This document shows positions 1 to 7,176 of a stretch of DNA of 41,150 nucleotides, piece by piece. Both the position numbers and the translations under genes were made by a program. The notes under the pieces were generated by a model. It was not told where the DNA came from and did not search any database. It saw nothing but the letters and a program-made list of their open reading frames with translations. Position 1 is the first letter of the stretch. Every line of letters begins with the position of its first letter. Origin of the DNA: Collinsella sp. GTDB taxonomy: Bacteria > Actinomycetota > Coriobacteriia > Coriobacteriales > Coriobacteriaceae. The DNA lies in NCBI GenBank assembly GCA_019424965.1, contig JAHYYL010000022.1, positions 1 to 41,150 on the forward strand, given 5' to 3'.

Positions 1-263
1 GCAATGATGGACGAGGGGCTGAGCGGCTCTCGTGCCGTCGCCTGACGCTGCTCGCGCTGGGCAAGTCGGCTGGTAATCCAGGCGCTGTTGCGCTTCACAA
101 ACGCTTCGATACGCTCGCGGGTGGCGCCGAGCGGTGCGCTGGCGTGGACCTCACCGCTCGAAGTGACGCGTAGGTTGAAGTTCTTGACGCACTTTTTGGT
201 AACGACGACGGGGATGGGCGTCCCATCCGGTCGGGATGCGGAAATCGTAAACTGCTGCGTCAA
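1..263 (-). CDS. YgjP-like (DUF45/M48-type) metallopeptidase, N-terminal part, runs off the left edge
   Basis: About 88 residues are visible; the rest, including the expected HExxH zinc site, lies outside the window. The visible part has the beta-rich N-terminal pattern of YgjP-like proteins: a stretch of basic and hydrophobic residues (VTKKCVKNFNLRV), then SGEVHASAPLGA, then an amphipathic helix ending in the typical WI (KRNSAWITSRLAQ). I choose the TTG at 261-263 because AAAGGA lies six bases upstream. An in-frame ATG at 294-296 also exists but has no ribosome site and lies inside an inverted repeat. Family assignment comes from the N-terminal pattern only, so it is moderately sure. Confidence 0.6.
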   Translation of the reverse strand, partial: MTQQFTISASRPDGTPIPVVVTKKCVKNFNLRVTSSGEVHASAPLGATRERIEAFVKRNSAWITSRLAQREQRQATAREPLSPSSII

Positions 264-286
264 AAGCGGTCCTTTGGATTGGGGAC

Positions 287-320
287 GGGCCGGCATGTCG
301 ACCGTTCGGCATGCCGGCCC
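287..320. repeat. 11-bp inverted repeat between the dipeptidase gene and the metallopeptidase gene
   Basis: The arms at 287-297 (GGGCCGGCATG) and 310-320 (CATGCCGGCCC) are perfectly complementary with a 12-base loop. On the minus strand it would form a strong hairpin just after the dipeptidase stop codon, but there is no U-tract, so a factor-independent terminator is not assured. It may separate the two transcripts or protect the 3' end. Confidence 0.55.
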
Positions 321-337
321 GCTCAAGGGATGTGAAA

Positions 338-1351
338 TTAATAACGCTCAAAGAAGGCGAGCGCGTTGTCGCTGCAGAGCTTTTGCATCACGGTCTTGCC
401 AAAATGCTTGGAAAGCATGTTCTGGAACTCGGGCATCTTGCTGGCATCGGAGAGGAAAGCGGGCACCGTGGCGCCGTCCCAGTCGCCGCCGAGCGCGATG
501 ACGTCCTCGCCGCCCAGGTCGAGCCAGTGCTCGATATGCGCCGCCAGCTGGTCGAAGGTGACGTCTGCGGCGGTCTTGTCGGTTGCGTCGTTGGAAAGGA
601 ACTCGCTGCAGTAGTTGAGGCCGACGATGCCACCCATGTCGCGAATGGTGCGGAACTGGTCGTCGGTAAGGTTGCGTTTGACACCGCAAACCGCACGGGA
701 GTTGGAGTGGCTGGCGACGAAGGGACGCGTGGCGCGGGCGGCGACCTCGTCAAAGCACTCATCGTTGAGGTGGGAGACGTCGAGCACCATGCCGGCGTGC
801 TCCATCTGCGTAAGCGCCTCGATGCCGGCGGCGGTGAGGCCGGCGTGGGTGTCGTGGCCGCTCGCGAGCGGTCCCTGCGCGTTCCAGCTGAGTGACGACA
901 TAAGCACGCCCAGGCTCTTGAGCACCTCGATCAGCGCGGGGTCCTCGGCAAAGAACGTGGCGTTTTCGATGGTGTGGATGCAAGCGACCTTGCCGTCCTT
1001 GAGCGCGGGGCGAATGTCTGCGGCGCTGCGCACGTTGACCATACGGTCGTGGTTGAGCATTGCCTGGCCGCTCATATGCGCCATGATCTGCGCCTGGAAG
1101 CGCGCGGCGTGGGCGGTGGGAATCTCGTCGGGGACAAACGTGGCGAAGCACTGTGCCCACGGCGTGTTGCCGATCTTTGCGAGCGAGATGGCACAGGCGT
1201 TACCCTCGATGAGGTCGAAATCTTGCGGATGCGTTTCGTCGCCGGGGAAATAACCGTCGGTGCCGGCGGTAAAGCGCAGGTCGAGATCGAGCGTGGCCCA
1301 GCCGATTCGGTCGGCAGTGTCGCAGTGTAGGTCAAATACGGGATATGCCAT
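338..1351 (-). CDS. Membrane dipeptidase (peptidase family M19, renal-dipeptidase type)
   Basis: A 337-residue zinc dipeptidase that would hydrolyse dipeptides, including those with a D-residue at the C-terminal side in many family members. The first zinc ligands are in FDLHCDT (His9, Asp11). The bridging Glu fits CIHTIENA near residue 125. Later histidines lie in VLDVSHLND and FVASHSNSRA, and the C-terminal IALGGDWDGA block corresponds to the family GSDFDG motif. There is no signal peptide, so it should be cytoplasmic despite the family name. The ATG at 1351 follows GGAGGAACC; an upstream in-frame ATG at 1381 has no ribosome site. It is transcribed away from the isomerase gene, with only 120 bp between start codons. 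Confidence 0.9.
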   Translation of the reverse strand: MAYPVFDLHCDTADRIGWATLDLDLRFTAGTDGYFPGDETHPQDFDLIEGNACAISLAKIGNTPWAQCFATFVPDEIPTAHAARFQAQIMAHMSGQAMLNHDRMVNVRSAADIRPALKDGKVACIHTIENATFFAEDPALIEVLKSLGVLMSSLSWNAQGPLASGHDTHAGLTAAGIEALTQMEHAGMVLDVSHLNDECFDEVAARATRPFVASHSNSRAVCGVKRNLTDDQFRTIRDMGGIVGLNYCSEFLSNDATDKTAADVTFDQLAAHIEHWLDLGGEDVIALGGDWDGATVPAFLSDASKMPEFQNMLSKHFGKTVMQKLCSDNALAFFERY

Positions 1352-1471
1352 GGTTCCTCCGGTTGCAGCGTTTCTTTGCAAACTGTCTTTGAATTGTATG
1401 ACTAGGGTATAGTTAGCGCCATATGTTCACGGCGGCCCGCGTTGTGCGCCGCCCTTATCGCGGAGGTTACC

Positions 1472-1900
1472 ATGTCCAACCAGGGCAAGAAGGTCAAGAC
1501 CCATTATCGTGGCACGCTCGACGACGGCACGCAGTTCGATAGCTCTTACGATCGCGGCGAGCCGCTGGAGTTCACCTGCGGCGCCGGTCAGATGATCAAG
1601 GGCTTCGACGCCGCTGTTGTCGACATGCAGGTGGGCGAGAAGAAGACCGTGCACATTCCCGCTGCCGATGCCTACGGCGAGCACAACCCCGAGATGGTCC
1701 TGACCTTCCCGGCTGAGCAGGTCCCCAATATCGAGCAGATCGAGAAGGGCATGAAGCTCTTCCTGTCCACGCCGAGCGGCATGCCCGTCCCCGCCGTCGT
1801 CATCGACGTGACGCCCGAGGTCGTGACGCTCGACGCCAACCACGAGCTCGCCGGCAAGGATCTCAACTTTGATATCGAGCTCGTCGAGGTCGAGGACTAG
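1472..1900 (+). CDS. FKBP-type peptidyl-prolyl cis-trans isomerase, SlyD-like
   Basis: 142 residues. The FKBP half-domain is visible as YRGTLDDGTQFDSSYDRGEP, then GAGQMIKGFDAAVVDMQVGEKK (about 37-58), followed by the SlyD-type insert-in-flap region (AYGEHNPEMVLTFPAEQVPN, about 67-86) and the closing strand DLNFDIELVEVED. SlyD proteins act as folding helper and nickel metallochaperone. This one lacks the His/Cys-rich C-terminal tail of the E. coli protein and ends in an acidic stretch. The ATG at 1472 follows GGAGG with good spacing. The stop is three bases from the next start, and that next gene is UreE-like, which supports a role in nickel handling (inference). Confidence 0.92.
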   Translation: MSNQGKKVKTHYRGTLDDGTQFDSSYDRGEPLEFTCGAGQMIKGFDAAVVDMQVGEKKTVHIPAADAYGEHNPEMVLTFPAEQVPNIEQIEKGMKLFLSTPSGMPVPAVVIDVTPEVVTLDANHELAGKDLNFDIELVEVED

Positions 1901-1903
1901 AGT

Positions 1904-2482
1904 ATGCCTGAACGCTTGGTTTCGACGACATGCTTGGGAAATCTCAACGATCCGTCCTATGAACTCCTGCTTCGCCGGAAGTTGGGCGGCGTCTTTGAAG
2001 TTGACGAGCTACTGCTCGATTGGGACCAGGCTGATGCATGCGCGTTTGTGGGCGTGACGGAACTGGGGCGCACGATCGATGTTCGGTTGGATACTGCCGA
2101 CGGCGGTCGTCTTGCCGATGGCGACGTGCTCACCATTGACCGTTCGGGCATGGTGCCCGTGGTGGTTGTCGTGCGCCTGCGCAGCGCCGAGGTCTATTTG
2201 GTCGAAGTCGACCGCATGGATCCGATTGCGCTCGCGCATGCGTGCTGGGAGATCGGCAACATGCATGCGCCGCTCTTCCGGGGCGACTCGGACGAGCATA
2301 CCGTGCGCATGTATACGCCGGTGCAGCCGGTTTTGGGCCGTATGCTTCGCGGCGTCGAGGGAGCTCGAATCTCGATCGTTTCGCGCGAGCTCGATGCGGG
2401 CCGACGCTTTGCGTCGAGCGCGGCCGATGTTGTCGTGAGCATGGCTCCGGACTTTACCATCGTTAAAAAGACGCGCGACTAA
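1904..2482 (+). CDS. ureE: UreE-like urease accessory protein / nickel metallochaperone
   Basis: 192 residues. The central and C-terminal part follows UreE closely: GRTIDVRLDTADGGRLADGDVL (about 55-76) matches the N-terminal UreE strand pattern, and ACWEIGNMHAPLF (about 113-125) matches the conserved YEIGNRHA block whose His (here His121) binds nickel. Next come PVLGRMLRGVEGARISIVSREL and a C-terminal DFTIVKK. There is no His-rich tail. UreE delivers nickel to urease, but no urease or hydrogenase gene is in this window. It is translationally coupled to the SlyD-like gene (gap of three bases, ribosome site inside the upstream gene), suggesting the two act together. Confidence 0.8.
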   Translation: MPERLVSTTCLGNLNDPSYELLLRRKLGGVFEVDELLLDWDQADACAFVGVTELGRTIDVRLDTADGGRLADGDVLTIDRSGMVPVVVVVRLRSAEVYLVEVDRMDPIALAHACWEIGNMHAPLFRGDSDEHTVRMYTPVQPVLGRMLRGVEGARISIVSRELDAGRRFASSAADVVVSMAPDFTIVKKTRD

Positions 2483-2494
2483 GCGCGCGTATGC

Positions 2495-2537
2495 GCAAGA
2501 CGGGCTTTGAGGGGTGACCGATCAAGGTCCGTCTTGC
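2495..2537 (+). other. Long hairpin between the ureE-like and Cof genes
   Basis: GCAAGACGG (2495-2503) pairs perfectly with CCGTCTTGC (2529-2537), and an inner CTTTGA/TCAAGG stem extends it. No T-run follows at once, so it could be a weak terminator or a structured 5' leader of the Cof phosphatase gene, which starts 29 bases later. Confidence 0.4.
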
Positions 2538-2565
2538 TGTTGATAGGAGGCTTTGGGGGAAGCAT

Positions 2566-3363
2566 ATGGGTCTTGAGGGAATCAAGCTGATTGCATGCGA
2601 TTTGGACGGCACGTTGCTGCACCCGGGGGAGCGCGAGCCGCGTTCCGAGGCCTTTGAGCTTATCGATGAGCTACATCGTCGCGGTATCGTGTTTATGCCG
2701 GCGAGTGGCCGTCAATATGCGAGCCTGCGCTACCTGTTTGCCCCGGTGGCCGATGAACTCGCCTATGTATGCGAAAACGGAGCCCTGGTCATGAGCGAGG
2801 GGCGTGCCGTGGTCAAGCGTTCTATGGAGCGTGGCCTGGCCATGGATATCGCGAATGCCGTGGTTGCGTACCCCCATGCCGACGTGACCCTTTCGTGCGA
2901 GGGACACCTCTACACCATGAGCAGCAACGATGCGTTTGTTGACCACCTGCGTTATGAGGTCCATTGTGATGTGGCGGTAGTCGACCGTCCCGAGGACATC
3001 GACGAGGACGTCATTAAGATTGCCTTCCAGACGCCCGAGGTGGAGCAGCCGGCGGCGCTGGAGTATTTTGTGCGTCGCTTTAGCGACCGGGTCGATGTGA
3101 TGACGTCGGGAACCGAATGGACCGACTTTATCGGCTTTGATTCGGGCAAGGGGTCCGCGCTTGCCGATTATGGTTGTGCGCTGGGGATCTCACCTAACGA
3201 AATGATGGCGTTTGGCGATAACGAAAACGATCGCGACATGCTCAACGTGGTGGGCCATCCCTATCTGATGGAGAGCTGCAATCCCAGCATGCGCGGTGTC
3301 AATGACCGTGTCCGCTACGTGCGCACGGTCGAAGAGGAGCTGCGTCGTCTACTTGCTGAGTAG
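2566..3363 (+). CDS. Cof-type HAD-IIB sugar-phosphatase family hydrolase
   Basis: 265 residues. HAD motif I is DLDGTLL (about 12-18) with both catalytic aspartates; motif II is the SGR of PASGRQYASL; motif IV is FGDNENDRDML near residue 220. The length and the central cap (about 85-190) fit the Cof/YbjI type IIB phosphatases, which dephosphorylate sugar phosphates and other small phosphate esters. The exact substrate cannot be told. The ATG at 2566 follows a GGGGGAAG site. It converges with the Fur-family gene, leaving 15 bp between the stops and no room for a separate terminator. Confidence 0.88.
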   Translation: MGLEGIKLIACDLDGTLLHPGEREPRSEAFELIDELHRRGIVFMPASGRQYASLRYLFAPVADELAYVCENGALVMSEGRAVVKRSMERGLAMDIANAVVAYPHADVTLSCEGHLYTMSSNDAFVDHLRYEVHCDVAVVDRPEDIDEDVIKIAFQTPEVEQPAALEYFVRRFSDRVDVMTSGTEWTDFIGFDSGKGSALADYGCALGISPNEMMAFGDNENDRDMLNVVGHPYLMESCNPSMRGVNDRVRYVRTVEEELRRLLAE

Positions 3364-3378
3364 GCATGTCCCAAACAT

Positions 3379-3759
3379 CTACCGGCAGTCGGGGCAGAGA
3401 CCCTCGAAGATGGTGTAGTGCGACGTGACGTGCCAGCCGATTTGCTCGGACGCCTTGGCGTCGAGCTGGGCATCGAAGGGGAGCGGTACGTCGATGACGC
3501 GGCTGCATGAGGTGCAGATGATATGCGCATGCGGCTCGATCGTGCGATCGAAGCGGCTGCCGCCCGGCGTCTTGATGGAGAGGATCTCGCCGGCGTCGGC
3601 CAAGAGATTGAGATTGCGGTAGACCGTACCGCGGCTGATTTTGTCATCCTGCGCGCGCACGACGTTGTAGATTTCGTCGGCGGTGGGATGGTTATAACTT
3701 TGGCGCACGGCGTCAAGAACCAGCTTTCGCTGCCTGGTATTCCTTCTTTGCACCGCCAT
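3379..3759 (-). CDS. Fur-family metal- or peroxide-responsive repressor (PerR/Fur/Zur type)
   Basis: 126 residues. The N-terminal winged helix is seen as TRQRKLVLDAVRQSYNHPTADEIYNVV...ISRGTVYRNLNLLADAGEI (about 8-60). The dimerisation half has the histidine run EPHAHIICTSC and two CxxC pairs (Cys82/85 and Cys122/125), which hold the structural zinc in PerR and Fur. The protein ends immediately after the last CxxC, as many PerR proteins do. Which metal it senses cannot be decided from sequence. The ATG at 3759 follows GAGGCGAGG. It stands alone, with its promoter region between 3760 and 3820. Confidence 0.88.
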   Translation of the reverse strand: MAVQRRNTRQRKLVLDAVRQSYNHPTADEIYNVVRAQDDKISRGTVYRNLNLLADAGEILSIKTPGGSRFDRTIEPHAHIICTSCSRVIDVPLPFDAQLDAKASEQIGWHVTSHYTIFEGLCPDCR

Positions 3760-3820
3760 GCGCCTCGCCTCTTTTCTATCAACGGTCGTAGGTAAATGAT
3801 ACCGTATTTAGCACACAATA

Positions 3821-4231
3821 CTAATAACGAGGAATGAAACTGTCTTCATTGGCAAGTGGGGCTTGGGCCTGGGCTTCTACGAGGCGAAAACGCGTTCCCA
3901 TGCGCTCGTAGGAGGCATGAAGCGCCTCGAGATGAGATAGGATGTTTGCCGGAGCTCCCTGTATCTCCATCTCGACCGAGCCGTCTTCCATGTTGCGCAC
4001 CCAGCCGGTGAGTGCGCGTGCCTGCGCGAGGTTGGTGTTGGTAAAGCGAAAACCAACGCCCTGGACTTGCCCCGCCCAGCGCAGGAAATAGCGCAGGGGA
4101 GTGTCTTGAGTGGCCTCGTCGCTTGCGAGCACAGTAAGCCTGCGGCGCAACTCGAGCTCGATGTTTGATGGTTTTTGAGGCTCTCGACTGCCGCCGGTGA
4201 CGCTGGAGAAGAACGCATCGAAGAAGCCCAT
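3821..4231 (-). CDS. Acylphosphatase with an N-terminal extension
   Basis: 136 residues. The acylphosphatase fold is in the second half: FLRWAGQVQGVGFRFTNTNLA carries the phosphate-binding loop and catalytic Arg, and TGWVRNMEDGSVEMEIQGA carries the catalytic Asn. These enzymes hydrolyse acyl phosphates such as carbamoyl- or acetyl-phosphate. Typical single-domain members are about 90 residues; here roughly 45 residues precede the domain (MGFFDAFFSSVTGGS, then a charged segment), function unknown. The ATG at 4231 is two bases beyond the oxidoreductase stop, so translation is coupled. An upstream open frame is just the other strand phase of that gene. Confidence 0.85.
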   Translation of the reverse strand: MGFFDAFFSSVTGGSREPQKPSNIELELRRRLTVLASDEATQDTPLRYFLRWAGQVQGVGFRFTNTNLAQARALTGWVRNMEDGSVEMEIQGAPANILSHLEALHASYERMGTRFRLVEAQAQAPLANEDSFIPRY

Positions 4232-4233
4232 CG

Positions 4234-5340
4234 CTAGGCCTGCTTGCCTGCGTCGGACGGGAAGGTAATGCCGGCCTGCTGGCGCACGGCATCCATGATG
4301 CGCAATGAGACGAGCGTGACATCGCGGTAGTGGCCAAGTTCGTGACGTCCCGCCGGGGTCTCCCAAATCTCTTCCTTAACGTTATCGATGCCGCCGATGG
4401 CGGTGATAAAGTCTGTGAGTTCGTATTCCATAGTGTTGCTCGATTTGGGCAGGTCGAGCACGCGGCCGTTGTCGCCCTGTTCGCGCGGTGCCTCGGTCGC
4501 CGAGCCGCGTACGACATCGCCGCGATAGTCGATGCGGACATTGCGGGGCGTGGACAGATGGTCGATCTGGATAGTGCCACGCTCGCCTTCGATCTGCGAG
4601 GGCAGCAGGTCATTCGTTATTTTGGAGTGCGCGAGCTCGACGGAGATACGGCCACCGCCGTAGCTGGCGAGGATGGAACCGCAGCCGTCGATGGGGCCGT
4701 GCGTGAGCTGTCGCGTGGCGGGGTCGAGCAGAGTAGCCATGCTCGTAAGGCCGGAGGGCATGCCGAAAATCTCGACCATGGGCTCGACGGTGTAGACGCC
4801 AATGTCCATGAGGGAACCCGATGCCATATTGCAGTCGAAGATATTGGTGGCGCGTCCCGCGAGAATCTCGTTGTAGCGCGAGGAATATTTGCCAAAGCGC
4901 AATGAGGCGCGGCGGATGGGGGCGATCTCGCCCAAGGTGTCCTCGATGGCGTGGAAGGCGGGGTCGTGGAGGGGACGCATGGCCTCGAGGGCCACGACAC
5001 CTGCTGCCTCGGCAGCGCGGAAGACTTCCAGCGCCTGCGCTTCGGTGGCGCAGAAGGGCTTCTCGACGATGACGTGCTTGCCACCGGCGATGCAGGCAAG
5101 GGCCTGCTCGTAGTGAAGTGCGTTAGGGCTGCCGATATAGACGGCGTCGACGTCGGCGGCTGCCGCGAGCTCATCGAGTGAAGTAAAGTTTCGCTCGCCA
5201 CCGCGCTCGGCGGTAAAGGCGGCACCGCGATTGGCATCGCGTGAAAGCGTGCCCACAAACGCGGCTTGGTCGTTGGCGTTGACGACTTGGATAAAGTCGT
5301 CGGTGATCATGGATGTGCCGATGGTCGCGATGCGCAGCAT
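4234..5340 (-). CDS. Gfo/Idh/MocA-family NAD(P)-dependent oxidoreductase
   Basis: 368 residues. The Rossmann start is MLRIATIGTSMITDDFI, somewhat divergent from GxGxxG; SPNALHYEQA (71-80) and the family-defining VEKP (92-95) follow, with the C-terminal alpha/beta domain containing the helix-start MDIGVYTVEPMVEIFG. Members oxidise or reduce sugars, cyclitols or related alcohols; the substrate is not inferable. The ATG at 5340 follows AAGGGGGA; the open frame upstream of it overlaps the RNase H gene and is not coding. It lies in a minus-strand run with RNase HI upstream and acylphosphatase downstream, a mixed set with no evident shared pathway. Confidence 0.88.
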   Translation of the reverse strand: MLRIATIGTSMITDDFIQVVNANDQAAFVGTLSRDANRGAAFTAERGGERNFTSLDELAAAADVDAVYIGSPNALHYEQALACIAGGKHVIVEKPFCATEAQALEVFRAAEAAGVVALEAMRPLHDPAFHAIEDTLGEIAPIRRASLRFGKYSSRYNEILAGRATNIFDCNMASGSLMDIGVYTVEPMVEIFGMPSGLTSMATLLDPATRQLTHGPIDGCGSILASYGGGRISVELAHSKITNDLLPSQIEGERGTIQIDHLSTPRNVRIDYRGDVVRGSATEAPREQGDNGRVLDLPKSSNTMEYELTDFITAIGGIDNVKEEIWETPAGRHELGHYRDVTLVSLRIMDAVRQQAGITFPSDAGKQA

Positions 5341-5413
5341 ACGTCCCCCTTGCGTTGTTTGGTCTACAGGATGAGTGTAGCGCGTGGGGATATAAAGCTG
5401 CGCGAAAACGCTA

Positions 5414-5899
5414 TTACAGGTCGCTCTCGTTAAAGCCGGCGTCGATATCGAGGTTGCTGCCGTCGGCCGCCGTGGTGGCGAGCTCATCGCAGCGCTCGTT
5501 GAGCTCGTGACCGGCGTGACCCTTAACCCAGATGAAATCAACCTTGTGCTTGCTTTTGGCGGTGAGTAGGCGCTCCCACAGGTCGCGGTTCTTGACGGGT
5601 TGCTTGTTGGCGGTTTTCCATCCGCGCTTTTTCCAGCCGTCGATCCAGTGCTTGTTAAAGGCGTTGACGACATACTGCGAATCGGAATGGACTTCGACCT
5701 CGCAAGGGCGGTTGAGCGCCTCGAGCGCCACGATGACCGCCATGAGTTCCATGCGGTTGTTGGTGGTCTTGGCATAGCCGCGCGAAAGCTCGGAGGTGAA
5801 GGTCTTGCCGGCGGGGTTGGTGTATTTGAGCACGGCGCCGTAGCCGCCGCGTCCCGGATTTGATCGGGCCGAGCCGTCGGTATAGATGATGACCTTCAC
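5414..5899 (-). CDS. rnhA: Ribonuclease HI
   Basis: 161 residues. RNase HI degrades the RNA strand of RNA-DNA hybrids in replication and repair. The acidic active site is complete: Asp8 in IYTDGSARSNPG, Glu51 in NNRMELMAV, Asp73 in HSDSQYVV and Asp138 in NERCDELA, with the preceding KGHAGHELN handle histidine loop. I use the GTG at 5897-5899, preceded by AAAGGAAG; a longer frame with ATG at 5950 adds 17 residues that match nothing in the family. The short C-terminal acidic tail (DGSNLDIDAGFNESDL) is extra. Confidence 0.94.
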   Translation of the reverse strand: MKVIIYTDGSARSNPGRGGYGAVLKYTNPAGKTFTSELSRGYAKTTNNRMELMAVIVALEALNRPCEVEVHSDSQYVVNAFNKHWIDGWKKRGWKTANKQPVKNRDLWERLLTAKSKHKVDFIWVKGHAGHELNERCDELATTAADGSNLDIDAGFNESDL

Positions 5900-5998
5900 G
5901 GGCTTCCTTTCGTTGGGTACGTTTCGTGTGAGTGACCATTGTAGCGCCATGCCCGCCGGGGGGCAGCAATCTACGATTTCTACCCCGTCTTCGGACTG

Positions 5999-6901
5999 TT
6001 AGTTGGCATGGATGATGCGGTTGAGCTCGTCGAGGTATTGCTGCAAGAGGAGAGAGGGCTTGCGCTCGTCGTGCATGATGTAGCCAACGTGCATCGTTGG
6101 GGCGTCTGCTAGCGGGATCGATGCCATGCCCCATTGCATTTCATTGGAGAGGACACCGGTCGACAGGGTGTAACCGTTCGACGTGATAAGTAAGTTAGTA
6201 AGTGTTCCGCGGTCCGAGATTCGTATGTTGCGGTCGCAAGGGATATAGCTAAAAGGTTCCTCGGCGTAATAGAAGGAGTTTGAGGTTCCCTGCTCAAAGC
6301 TGTAGCGCGTATAGGGCGTGAGGTCGGCAAGGGACAGCTGCGGGCGGCGTGCGAGCGGGTGGCGCTCGCTAACGAAGACGTGGACCGTCGCGTCGAATAG
6401 GGGATGGAAGCTTGCGCGGGCATCGGCGAAGGCCTTCTGCAGAACGCGGGCGTTAAAGCCATCCAGATACAGAATGCCGATATCGCTGCGAAACGCACGG
6501 ACGTCATCGATGATCTGCGATGTGGTGGTCTCGCGCATGATGAACTCGAACTTGCTGTCGCGGCAGCGCTCGACTACGTTGACAAAGGCCTCGACCGAAA
6601 AGGCGTAGTGCTGGGCGGAAATGGCGAGGCGGGCTTGCGGGGTGCCACCGTCCTCGTAGCGTGCCTCGAGCATGTCGGCCTGCTCTACGACCTGGCGCGC
6701 ATAGCCCAAAAGCTCGGTGCCGTCGTTGGTGAGCGTGACGCCGCGGCTGGAGCGCGTAAAGATCTCCAGATGGAGCTCTTGTTCTAGGCTTTTGACGGCG
6801 TTTGAGATGTTGGACTGAGCGGTATAGAGGCGCTGAGCTGCGGCGTTGATTGAGCCGGACTCTGCCACGGCGATAAGAAAACGAAGCTGCTGGAGTGTCA
6901 T
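5999..6901 (-). CDS. LysR-family transcriptional regulator
   Basis: 300 residues. The N-terminal winged helix is MTLQQLRFLIAVAESGSINAAAQRLYTAQSNISNAVKSLEQEL, the standard LysR pattern, followed by FTRSSRGVTLTNDG. Residues 90-300 form the inducer-binding domain. The start at 6901 follows GAAAGGAC. It is divergent from metY with 275 bp between the start codons, the usual arrangement of a LysR regulator and its target, and the metY promoter contains a dyad. A role in sulfur or methionine control is therefore likely but inferred from position. Confidence 0.88.
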   Translation of the reverse strand: MTLQQLRFLIAVAESGSINAAAQRLYTAQSNISNAVKSLEQELHLEIFTRSSRGVTLTNDGTELLGYARQVVEQADMLEARYEDGGTPQARLAISAQHYAFSVEAFVNVVERCRDSKFEFIMRETTTSQIIDDVRAFRSDIGILYLDGFNARVLQKAFADARASFHPLFDATVHVFVSERHPLARRPQLSLADLTPYTRYSFEQGTSNSFYYAEEPFSYIPCDRNIRISDRGTLTNLLITSNGYTLSTGVLSNEMQWGMASIPLADAPTMHVGYIMHDERKPSLLLQQYLDELNRIIHAN

Positions 6902-6962
6902 CGGTGCCCGTCCTTTCGATAGCTATCTAAAAAACCGATAACAAGTTAGCGCTTTTAAGTGA

Positions 6963-6991
6963 TTGACCGAGCGAAACAATGCTCGTACTAT
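6963..6991 (+). promoter_or_regulatory. metY promoter with an operator-like dyad in the spacer
   Basis: TTGACC at 6963-6968 and TACTAT at 6986-6991 are separated by exactly 17 bp. The spacer is almost filled by an inverted repeat, CGAGC (6968-6972) and GCTCG (6981-6985), with 8 bp between the arms. A protein bound there would cover the promoter core. Likely binding partner: the divergent LysR regulator or another sulfur regulator (inference). Confidence 0.65.
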
Positions 6992-7060
6992 TCAAAACAC
7001 ACAAAGGCGGTAGGTAATTAAGCCGACCACGGAACCGGGATGTCAAAAGGAGGACCGCAT

Positions 7061-7114
7061 ATGAACTGCTTACCAAGACGAATGCCGGGCTCCTGTTTGC
7101 GCCCGTCGGCGTGA
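7061..7114 (+). CDS. Short leader ORF of 17 codons with two cysteine codons upstream of metY
   Basis: The frame reads MNCLPRRMPGSCLRPSA and stops at TGA 7112-7114. It is preceded by AGGAGG at 7048-7053 with seven bases to the ATG, as strong a ribosome site as any in the window. It lies in the metY 5' leader, 62 bases before the metY start. Cys codons at positions 3 and 12 suggest a cysteine-supply sensing leader peptide of the sort seen before sulfur genes in actinobacteria. Function is inferred. Confidence 0.55.
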   Translation: MNCLPRRMPGSCLRPSA

Positions 7115-7121
7115 TCAGGAG
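7090..7121 (+). other. Candidate attenuation hairpin overlapping the end of the leader ORF
   Basis: CTCCTG (7090-7095) can pair with CAGGAG (7116-7121), and inside it CGCC (7100-7103) with GGCG (7108-7111). The structure spans the second Cys codon and the stop codon of the leader ORF, so ribosome position there would decide whether it forms. Confidence 0.35.
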
Positions 7122-7176
7122 ACAGCGACTTACTTCTCTCTTATTTATTTACTTTCGTTCGATCAAGGAGATCATC

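Noticed and set aside
3795..3830. Autoregulatory Fur/Per box upstream of the Fur-family gene
   Set aside because: TTAGCACACAATACTAA has only TTAG/CTAA and one more symmetric pair; too weak to call an operator.
6992..7176. SAM or T-box riboswitch in the metY leader
   Set aside because: No T-box sequence, no SAM-I core; the structure present is small and centred on the leader ORF.
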